Of a stretch of 5,608 nucleotides of DNA, positions 1 to 4,989 are shown piece after piece (positions within the stretch are counted from its first letter, which is position 1; the number at the start of each line of letters is the position of its first letter). A model generated the notes under the pieces. That model saw only the letters and a program-made list of their open reading frames with translations, was not told where the DNA came from and did not search any database. Made by a program: the position numbers and the translations under genes. The DNA comes from Rhodoferax sp. OV413. Lineage in GTDB: Bacteria > Pseudomonadota > Gammaproteobacteria > Burkholderiales > Burkholderiaceae_C. The stretch lies in the NCBI GenBank assembly GCA_945861195.1, contig CAMATS010000178.1, forward strand, positions 1 to 5,608, in the 5' to 3' direction.

Positions 1-462
1 CGCTACACCTATGTTTTGCTGGAGTCTGCTGTGCGGCCAAGCATTGCTGCAGGCCGAATCGGCTGGGCATTTCGCCCGCTTGACCAATCAGCAATGCAGT
101 CGGCGGCGGCCAGTTTGCTGGGCCAGCACGACTTCAGCTCGTTTCGAGCCGCAGCCTGTCAGGCCTTGTCGCCAGTGAAGCATTTGCACCGGCTCGACAT
201 CTCGCGGCGCGGGCACTGTTGGCGCTTCGACTTTGAGGCTAACGCATTTTTGCACCACATGATTCGCAACATCATGGGCTGCCTGGTCGCCGTTGGGCAG
301 CACAAGCAAGAGCCCGCTTGGATGGCAGAGCTGCTCAAGGCCCGCAACCGGCGGACCGCGGCGCCAACTTTCCCGCCAGATGGGCTGTATTTTGTCGGGC
401 CACGCTATGCTGAGCACTGGGGCCTGCCCGAGCGTACGCCCGCCTTCGACATGCTCCCATGA
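1..462 (+). CDS. truA: tRNA pseudouridine(38-40) synthase TruA, 3' part (5' end outside window)
   Basis: TruA converts uridines 38-40 of the tRNA anticodon stem-loop to pseudouridine in the cytoplasm. Reading frame 1 is open from the first base and gives 153 residues, a bit over half of a typical 270-residue TruA. It starts in an RYTYVLLES segment that matches the RRYRYVI-type strand of the family. It then shows DFSSFRAAACQ, the hallmark ANAFLHHMIRNIMG segment (seen here from about base 241), a GCLVAVG strand and the terminal GLYFVGPRY motif. The catalytic aspartate lies in the N-terminal half and is not in this window. The in-frame TTG at 16 is internal, not a start. The stop TGA at 460-462 overlaps the trpF ATG as ATGA, so translation is probably coupled. 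Frame and motifs are intact. Family assignment is from motif recall. Confidence 0.95.
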   Translation, partial: RYTYVLLESAVRPSIAAGRIGWAFRPLDQSAMQSAAASLLGQHDFSSFRAAACQALSPVKHLHRLDISRRGHCWRFDFEANAFLHHMIRNIMGCLVAVGQHKQEPAWMAELLKARNRRTAAPTFPPDGLYFVGPRYAEHWGLPERTPAFDMLP

Positions 463-1217
463 GCCTCACGTCTGCCCCTGCCCTTGGTACGAGTCCAAGT
501 TTGCCAACACGTCTGCCAGCGGAGCGGACCCGCATCAAAATCTGCGGGCTCACCCGTGAGCAGGATGTAGACGCTGCTGTGGCTGCTGGGGCTGACGCCA
601 TTGGCTTTGTTCTGTATGCCAAAAGCCCGCGTTTCGTCACGGCGCAAAGAGCCGCTGCACTGGCTCGTCGCCTGCCGCCGTTTGTCACGCCCCTGCTGCT
701 GTTCGTCAACGAAGCTGCCGAAAAAATAAGGTCGGCCTGCGACTTGGTGGCCGGCGCCTGCGTACAGTTCCATGGCGATGAGTCCCCAGCCGATTGCCTG
801 CTGGCAACGAAGCCGGACGGACGCGCCTTCTTGCGCGCAGCCAGAATTCCCATGGGTGCTGCGGCCGCAAACTTTGATCTCGTAAAATATGCTTTAGATT
901 ATCAAAACGCCCAAGCCATTCTGCTCGACGCCCATGTGGACGGCTACGGTGGTGGCGGGCAAACATTCAATTGGTCACTGCTGCCTCCAAACGTCAACGC
1001 TCACCTCGTCTTGAGTGGTGGACTCACTGCTGCAAACGTGGCCGACGGCATTCTGCAATTGCGGCCACGCTGCTTGTCGCTGGCTGTTGATGTGAGTTCC
1101 GGGGTCGAACTGTCTGGCCCCGGCCACCAGGGTCTCAAAGATCCCCAAAAAATCAAGCAGTTTGTCACGGCCGTTCGGGCCGCCGATCAATATTTTGCAA
1201 AGCACACCGATGTTTGA
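459..1217 (+). CDS. trpF: Phosphoribosylanthranilate isomerase TrpF (PRAI)
   Basis: This is the cytoplasmic TIM-barrel isomerase of tryptophan synthesis that converts N-(5'-phosphoribosyl)anthranilate to CdRP by an Amadori rearrangement. The protein has 252 residues. Family motifs appear in order: RIKICGLT with the general-base Cys29, FVLYAKSPRFV with substrate-binding Arg58, VQFHGDE (102-108), ILLDAHVDGYGGGG with general-acid Asp157, FNW (170-172), LVLSGGLTAANV (183-194) and the phosphate-binding AVDVSSGVE (209-217). The Cys29-to-Arg58 spacing of 29 equals the Cys7-Arg36 spacing of the Thermotoga enzyme. About 24 Ser/Thr/Pro/Ala-rich residues precede the barrel, more than usual. The ATG at 459 is chosen because it forms an ATGA overlap with the truA stop; an in-frame TTG at 501 would remove 14 of the extra residues. 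No strong Shine-Dalgarno precedes 459. The gene overlaps trpB by 8 bases. It is a stand-alone PRAI, not fused to TrpC. Confidence 0.97.
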   Translation: MSLTSAPALGTSPSLPTRLPAERTRIKICGLTREQDVDAAVAAGADAIGFVLYAKSPRFVTAQRAAALARRLPPFVTPLLLFVNEAAEKIRSACDLVAGACVQFHGDESPADCLLATKPDGRAFLRAARIPMGAAAANFDLVKYALDYQNAQAILLDAHVDGYGGGGQTFNWSLLPPNVNAHLVLSGGLTAANVADGILQLRPRCLSLAVDVSSGVELSGPGHQGLKDPQKIKQFVTAVRAADQYFAKHTDV

Positions 1218-2514
1218 CTACCACCAACCTGACCCGACAGGCCATTTCGGAAATTATGGCGGCTCCTTCGTCTCAGAAACCCTCACGCATGCCATCAGCG
1301 AGCTCAAAGCAGCCTATGCACGCTACCAGCATGACCCGGCCTTCATGGCCGAATTCAAGTATGAGTTGGCCCACTTTGTCGGCCGCCCCTCGCCGATTTA
1401 CCATGCGCAGCGCCTGAGCCTGGAGCAGGGTGGCGCGCAAATTTTCCTCAAACGCGAGGACCTCAACCACACCGGCGCCCACAAGATCAACAACACCATT
1501 GGCCAGGCCATGCTGGCCAAGCGAATGGGCAAACCACGGGTGATTGCCGAGACCGGCGCCGGCCAACACGGGGTGGCTACTGCCACCATCTGCGCGCGCT
1601 ACGGACTGGCCTGCGTGGTCTACATGGGCAGCGAGGACATCAAGCGCCAAAGCCCCAATGTCTACCGCATGAAACTGCTGGGCGCCACCGTGGTACCGGT
1701 GGAGAGTGGCAGCAAAACCCTCAAAGACGCGCTCAATGAGGCCATGCGTGATTGGGTCGCCAATGTCGATGACACCTTCTACATCATAGGCACGGTGGCC
1801 GGGCCCCACCCCTACCCCATGATGGTGCGCGATTTTCAAAGTGTTATTGGGCAGGAGTGCCTGATGCAAATGCCCGATATGCTGGCCCGGCAGGGCTGCA
1901 GCCGACCGCAACCCGATGCCGTGCTGGCCTGCGTGGGCGGCGGCAGCAATGCCATGGGAATATTTCATCCCTACATCGCCCATGAGGCCACCCGCTTGAT
2001 TGGTGTGGAGGCAGCCGGTGAAGGCATCGACTCGGGCCGCCACTCGGCCTCGCTGCAGCGCGGCAGCCCGGGCGTGCTGCACGGCAACCGCACCTATGTG
2101 CTGCAAGACGACAACGGTCAGGTCACCGAGACCCACAGCATCAGCGCTGGACTGGACTATCCCGGCGTCGGCCCCGAGCATGCCTTCCTCAAAGACATTG
2201 GGCGGGCGGAGTATGTTGGTATCACTGATACCGAGGCGCTGGCGGCCTTCCACCATCTGTGCCGCACCGAGGGCATCATCCCGGCTCTGGAATCGAGCCA
2301 CGCCGTCGCGTACGCCATGCAATTAGCCAAAACCATGCGCCCCGACCAGTCAATCCTGGTCAACCTGTCGGGCCGCGGCGACAAGGACATCGGCACCGTG
2401 GCCGATCTCAGTGAAGGCGATTTTTACTGCCGCCCAAGTTGCCAGGGGCAGTTGGTGAAGGGCGCAACCGAGCACAAAATCGTCATCTCCAGGCCGGTGG
2501 GCGTGGCAGCATGA
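1210..2514 (+). CDS. trpB: Tryptophan synthase beta subunit TrpB
   Basis: TrpB is the PLP-dependent beta subunit that condenses indole with L-serine to give tryptophan, as part of the alpha2-beta2 complex with TrpA. The 434-residue product shows HFGNYGGSFVSETL (12-25), KREDLNHTGAHKINN with the PLP Schiff-base Lys92 (Lys87 in Salmonella), AETGAGQHG with catalytic Glu114 (Glu109), the PLP-phosphate loop GGGSNA (243-248), GLDYPGVGPEH with Asp316 (Asp305), ESSHA with Glu361, and NLSGRGDKD with Ser387 facing the PLP pyridine nitrogen. The start at 1210 is preferred because MFDYHQPD leads straight into the conserved N-terminus. An upstream in-frame ATG at 1162 would add 16 residues that lie over trpF and resemble nothing in the family. 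After the usual family end at about residue 400 there is a tail of about 34 residues. The overlaps with trpF (8 bases) and trpA (4 bases) imply coupled translation. Only one tryptophan (Trp182) is encoded. Confidence 0.98.
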   Translation: MFDYHQPDPTGHFGNYGGSFVSETLTHAISELKAAYARYQHDPAFMAEFKYELAHFVGRPSPIYHAQRLSLEQGGAQIFLKREDLNHTGAHKINNTIGQAMLAKRMGKPRVIAETGAGQHGVATATICARYGLACVVYMGSEDIKRQSPNVYRMKLLGATVVPVESGSKTLKDALNEAMRDWVANVDDTFYIIGTVAGPHPYPMMVRDFQSVIGQECLMQMPDMLARQGCSRPQPDAVLACVGGGSNAMGIFHPYIAHEATRLIGVEAAGEGIDSGRHSASLQRGSPGVLHGNRTYVLQDDNGQVTETHSISAGLDYPGVGPEHAFLKDIGRAEYVGITDTEALAAFHHLCRTEGIIPALESSHAVAYAMQLAKTMRPDQSILVNLSGRGDKDIGTVADLSEGDFYCRPSCQGQLVKGATEHKIVISRPVGVAA

Positions 2515-3332
2515 GTCGCATTGGCACGGCCCTTGCGGCCCTGAAAAGCCAAGGGCGCAAGGCCCTGATCCCCTATGTCACCGCCGGCTATCCCTTCGCC
2601 GACATCACGCCCGAGCTGATGCATGCGATGGTGGCTGGTGGGGCCGACATCATTGAGCTGGGTGTGCCCTTTTCTGACCCCAGCGCCGATGGCCCGGTGA
2701 TCCAAAAAGCCGGCGACCGAGCCCTGGCCCTGGGCATCGGCATGGTGCAGGTGTTGGCCATGGTTCGGGCTTTCCGCACAAACGATGATCACACTCCGGT
2801 GGTACTGATGGGCTATGCCAACCCGGTGGAGCGCTATAACCAAAAGCATGACCAGCACGACGGGCAAAGTGCCTTTGTGCGGGACGCCGCTTCGGCCGGT
2901 GTCGACGGCGTGCTGGTGGTTGACTATCCCCCGGAAGAGTGCGAGGGCTTCGCTGCAGAACTCAAGCGCCACGGGCTGGACCTGATATTTCTTTTGGCCC
3001 CCACCAGCACCGATGCCCGCATACAGCAGGTTGCCCAGGTGGCAAGTGGCTATGTGTACTATGTGTCGCTCAAGGGCGTCACTGGCGCCGGAACGCTTGA
3101 CACCGCCTCGGTTGAGGCCATGCTGCCGCGGATTCGCCAGTTTGTCAGCGTGCCGGTGGGTGTGGGCTTTGGCATCCGAGATGCCGCCACCGCCCGGGCC
3201 ATCAGCCGGGTTGCCGATGCGGTGGTGATCGGCAGCCGCATCATCCAATTGCTCGATGAGCAGCCGCGCCAACAAGTGGCCGCTGTTGCACAAGCATTTC
3301 TGAGCGATATCCGAATCGCCTTAGACTCATAA
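2511..3332 (+). CDS. trpA: Tryptophan synthase alpha subunit TrpA
   Basis: TrpA is the TIM-barrel alpha subunit that cleaves indole-3-glycerol phosphate to indole and glyceraldehyde-3-phosphate and channels indole to TrpB. The 273-residue protein carries ALIPYVTAGYP (18-28), the catalytic pair Glu49 (IELGVPFSDP) and Asp60 (ADGPVIQ) at exactly the Salmonella numbers, MGYANPVERY, GVDGVLVVDYPPEEC, the loop-6 segment SLKGVTGAG, and the phosphate-binding GVGFGIRDA and VIGSR segments. The start ATG at 2511 overlaps the trpB stop as ATGA. An in-frame start further upstream at 2439 would only add residues read out of frame over the trpB tail. There are two small oddities. Residue 58 is Ser where the family signature normally has an aliphatic residue. 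The loop after NPVERY (NQKHDQHDGQ) seems a few residues longer than usual. The protein contains no tryptophan. The frame is intact. Confidence 0.98.
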   Translation: MSRIGTALAALKSQGRKALIPYVTAGYPFADITPELMHAMVAGGADIIELGVPFSDPSADGPVIQKAGDRALALGIGMVQVLAMVRAFRTNDDHTPVVLMGYANPVERYNQKHDQHDGQSAFVRDAASAGVDGVLVVDYPPEECEGFAAELKRHGLDLIFLLAPTSTDARIQQVAQVASGYVYYVSLKGVTGAGTLDTASVEAMLPRIRQFVSVPVGVGFGIRDAATARAISRVADAVVIGSRIIQLLDEQPRQQVAAVAQAFLSDIRIALDS

Positions 3333-3347
3333 TTGATTCTCAACTGC

Positions 3348-3351
3348 GGAG
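3348..3351 (+). promoter_or_regulatory. Shine-Dalgarno of accD
   Basis: GGAG lies 7 bases before the accD ATG, inside the 26-base trpA-accD gap. It is the clearest ribosome binding site in the window. The upstream trp junctions rely on overlaps, whereas accD appears able to initiate independently. The gap holds no hairpin plus T-run, so transcription from trpA into accD is expected to continue. Confidence 0.8.
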
Positions 3352-3358
3352 TACGCCC

Positions 3359-4231
3359 ATGAGTTGGCTCGAAAAACTGCTGCCCCCGAAAATCCAGCAC
3401 ACGGACCCGGCCGAGCGGCGCACCATTCCGGAGGGCCTCTGGATCAAATGCCCCAGTTGCGACACGGTGCTTTACAAGACCGACCTTGAACAAAACCAAA
3501 ATGTCTGCCCAAGCTGCAGTCATCACCATCGAATTCGGGCACGGGCACGGCTTGACGGATTTCTGGATGCCGAGGGGCGCTACGAAATCGGACAGGAAGT
3601 GCTGCCCATCGATGCCCTTAAATTCAAAGACAGCCGAAAGTACCCGGATCGGCTTAAGGAGGCGCTCGAAAACACCGGAGAAACCGATGCCATGGTGGTC
3701 ATGGGCGGCGCGGTGATGGGTATCGGCGTGGTTGCGGCCTGCTTTGAATTTGAGTTCATGGGCGGCAGCATGGGTTCGGTGGTTGGCGAGCGCTTTGTGC
3801 GCGGCGTGCATGCAGCGATTGAGCAAAAAGTGCCTTTTATCTGCTTCACATCAACCGGCGGTGCGCGCATGCAAGAGGGCTTGTTGAGCCTGATGCAAAT
3901 GGCCAAGACCAATGCATCTTTGACACGCCTGGCCAAAAAACGACTGCCCTACATCAGTGTGCTGACCGATCCGACCATGGGCGGGGTTAGCGCTGGCTTT
4001 GCTTTTTTGGGTGATATGGTGGTGGCCGAGCCCAAGGCCCTGATCGGCTTTGCCGGCCCGAGGGTGATTGAGTCCACCGTGCGGGTGACTCTGCCGGAGG
4101 GTTTCCAGCGGGCTGAGTTTTTACAAACCAAAGGGGCGGTGGACTTCATTTGCGACCGCCGTGAATTGCGCAAAACCTTGGCGAGTGCGCTGGCGATGCT
4201 GCAAAGCCAGCCAGCTGATGCCGTGAGCTGA
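3359..4231 (+). CDS. accD: Acetyl-CoA carboxylase carboxyltransferase subunit beta AccD
   Basis: AccD is the beta subunit of the carboxyltransferase (with AccA) that moves the carboxyl group from biotinylated AccB to acetyl-CoA, giving malonyl-CoA for fatty acid synthesis. The 290-residue protein begins MSWLEKLLPPKI. It has an N-terminal zinc ribbon with Cys31, Cys34, Cys50 and Cys53 in two CPSC pairs. The crotonase-like carboxyltransferase core follows: FEFEFMGGSMGSVVGERF (about 129-146), GGARMQEG (167-174), LTDPTMGGVSAGFAFLGD, IGFAGPRVIE and LPEGFQRAEFL. It is slightly shorter than the 304 residues of E. coli AccD, the difference being a short C-terminal tail. The start is fixed by the GGAG site and the conserved N-terminus. 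It follows trpA by 26 bases and is probably co-transcribed. Its TGA stop abuts the stop of the opposing yggT gene with no spacer, and no terminator is visible at its end. Confidence 0.98.
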   Translation: MSWLEKLLPPKIQHTDPAERRTIPEGLWIKCPSCDTVLYKTDLEQNQNVCPSCSHHHRIRARARLDGFLDAEGRYEIGQEVLPIDALKFKDSRKYPDRLKEALENTGETDAMVVMGGAVMGIGVVAACFEFEFMGGSMGSVVGERFVRGVHAAIEQKVPFICFTSTGGARMQEGLLSLMQMAKTNASLTRLAKKRLPYISVLTDPTMGGVSAGFAFLGDMVVAEPKALIGFAGPRVIESTVRVTLPEGFQRAEFLQTKGAVDFICDRRELRKTLASALAMLQSQPADAVS

Positions 4232-4235
4232 TCAG
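4228..4235. other. Shared palindrome at abutting convergent stop codons
   Basis: The 8-base palindrome CTGATCAG contains the accD stop (TGA, 4229-4231) directly followed by the reverse-complement stop of the minus-strand gene (TCA, 4232-4234). The two coding regions therefore meet with zero bases between them. The palindrome is too short, and lacks a T-run, to be a plausible intrinsic terminator. Confidence 0.9.
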
Positions 4236-4798
4236 GTCATTAAAAGCACCAGGCCTTGCACATGGCCCAACACAATAGCCACCACCTGCAGCAGCACCAG
4301 CAGCGCCAGGGGTGACAAGTCCACACCACCGACGAGTGGCAGCAGGCGGCGAATCGGGGCCAGCGGCGGTGCGCACAGGCGCTGCACCACATCAGCCACC
4401 ACCGAACCCGTCTGCATCCAAGACAATACAGCGTAGACAATCAGCAGGCCAGTCAAGCCGGAAACGGCCAGGCGAGCCAGGCCAAAACCCGCCAAAATAG
4501 GCACGGTCACCAAGCCGCCGGCAGCGCCACTGAGCAGCCATAACACCACAAACTGGGCCAGCTGCAGCAGGTAGGCGGCCAACAAACTCGCACTGTCCCA
4601 AGTGCCTATGGCAGGCAACAAACGACGCAGCGGCAGCACCAGCCAATCCGTGAGGGCGAACACCAGCCGGCCGAACGGATTTCCAGAGCGCGCCGACATC
4701 GGAATTCGCTGCTGCTGCATGTACAAACGCAGCAGGCAAGCGCCGCCGAGCACACCACCAAGAACGTCGAGCAGCAGAGAAGCGATCTGATAAAACAT
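4232..4798 (-). CDS. YggT family integral membrane protein
   Basis: The 188-residue protein matches the bacterial YggT family (Pfam YGGT), small inner-membrane proteins of poorly defined function. It has two tandem YGGT-type halves. Half one has a hydrophobic helix at about residues 5-26, then GNPFGRLVFALTDWLVLPLRRLLPAIG (39-65) and a second helix at about 70-90. Half two has a long hydrophobic stretch at about 96-128, then LCAPPLAPIRRLLPLVGGVDLSPL (141-164) and a last helix at about 165-187. The repeated Thr/Ala-x-Pro-Leu-x-x-(I/L)-RR-LLP pattern is diagnostic. The length equals that of E. coli YggT. The start ATG (complement of 4796-4798) is chosen because the hydrophobic first helix begins there. 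A further upstream start at 4975 would add 59 Arg/Ser/Cys-rich residues covering the intergenic region. The Shine-Dalgarno is weak. The gene is convergent with accD and divergent from lysS. Confidence 0.9.
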   Translation of the reverse strand: MFYQIASLLLDVLGGVLGGACLLRLYMQQQRIPMSARSGNPFGRLVFALTDWLVLPLRRLLPAIGTWDSASLLAAYLLQLAQFVVLWLLSGAAGGLVTVPILAGFGLARLAVSGLTGLLIVYAVLSWMQTGSVVADVVQRLCAPPLAPIRRLLPLVGGVDLSPLALLVLLQVVAIVLGHVQGLVLLMT

Positions 4799-4822
4799 GG
4801 TCGGCACCGTAAGATTGTGCGC

Positions 4823-4828
4823 ATCATA
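4823..4828 (-). promoter_or_regulatory. Candidate -10 element for yggT
   Basis: Read on the minus strand the bases are TATGAT, five of six matches to the sigma-70 -10 consensus, 24 bases before the yggT ATG. The -35 position at 16-18 bases spacing reads as GC-rich sequence (CCGCCT and neighbours) without resemblance to TTGACA. The assignment is therefore only tentative. Confidence 0.35.
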
Positions 4829-4830
4829 GC

Positions 4831-4850
4831 GAGGCAGCGCCTCAGAGGCG
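4831..4850. repeat. Overlapping inverted repeats (GAGGC / GCCTC / GAGGCG)
   Basis: GAGGC (4831-4835) is complementary to GCCTC (4839-4843) across a 3-base loop. The same central arm, as CGCCTC (4838-4843), is complementary to GAGGCG (4845-4850). The two hairpins are mutually exclusive. On the DNA level, 4838-4850 is a 13-base dyad that sits upstream of the candidate yggT -10, where an operator could lie. No function can be assigned. Confidence 0.6.
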
Positions 4851-4852
4851 GG

Positions 4853-4874
4853 CCGGCGGCACGACCGGCGGCAC
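4853..4874 (+). repeat. Tandem 10-base direct repeat CCGGCGGCAC
   Basis: CCGGCGGCAC occurs at 4853-4862 and again at 4865-4874, a 12-base period. The 8-base core CCGGCGGC appears a third time at 4904-4911. The copies flank the candidate lysS -10. They could be a protein binding repeat or simply GC-rich slippage. Confidence 0.6.
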
Positions 4875-4875
4875 T

Positions 4876-4881
4876 TAAAAT
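4876..4881 (+). promoter_or_regulatory. Candidate -10 element for lysS
   Basis: TAAAAT matches the -10 consensus at five of six positions and stands out in a GC-rich stretch. A start point near 4888 would give a leader of about 100 bases before the lysS ATG. The -35 position (about 4853-4858) is GC-rich and lies in the direct repeat, so support rests on the -10 alone. Confidence 0.3.
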
Positions 4882-4989
4882 CAAGGCTTTTGACAGCGCC
4901 TGCCCGGCGGCCAAGCCCTGCTCTGCCCGAACGCCTGCAGCCCAGCTTGTTTGCCTGATACCCAAACAACCACAACGGTTTAATCCCCC

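Larger units (their letters stand above)
4799..4989. promoter_or_regulatory. Divergent yggT-lysS intergenic region
   Basis: These 191 bases separate two divergent starts, so they should hold promoters for both. I see candidate -10 hexamers on each strand, a pair of 10-base direct repeats and a small set of alternative hairpins, listed separately. A perfect TTGACA (4890-4895) is present but has no acceptable -10 at 16-18 bases. No small ORF, tRNA or riboswitch was recognised. Confidence 0.6.

Noticed and set aside
1162..1209. Upstream start for trpB at 1162
   Set aside because: It would add 16 non-conserved residues over trpF and increase the overlap. MFDYHQPD at 1210 fits the family N-terminus.
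1273..2322. A 349-codon open frame on the minus strand, inside trpB
   Set aside because: It is fully antisense to the clearly functional trpB and its translation is His/Ala/Gly-rich without domain motifs. Long antisense frames are expected opposite GC-rich genes with strong third-position bias.
2424..3293. A 289-codon open frame on the minus strand, across trpA
   Set aside because: Antisense shadow of trpA, with the same His/Ala/Gly-rich composition and no recognisable family.
3328..3333. CATAAT as an internal -10 for accD
   Set aside because: No -35-like hexamer at proper spacing. The nearest, TTGCAC at 3286-3291, is 36 bases away. It coincides with the trpA stop and is probably chance.
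3059..3826. A 255-codon open frame on the minus strand, spanning the trpA end and accD start
   Set aside because: It crosses two confident plus-strand genes and shows no motif; compositional shadow.
4252..4267. GGCC...GGCC hairpin just past accD as a terminator
   Set aside because: Only a 4-base stem with an 8-base loop and no T-run, inside the yggT coding region.
4890..4895. Perfect TTGACA as a lysS -35
   Set aside because: At 16-18 bases downstream the sequence is CAAGCC/AAGCCC/AGCCCT, with no resemblance to a -10 element.
4799..4975. N-terminal extension of yggT to an upstream start at 4975
   Set aside because: The added 59 residues are Arg/Ser/Cys-rich and unlike the family. The start at 4798 gives 188 residues with the first membrane helix at the N-terminus.
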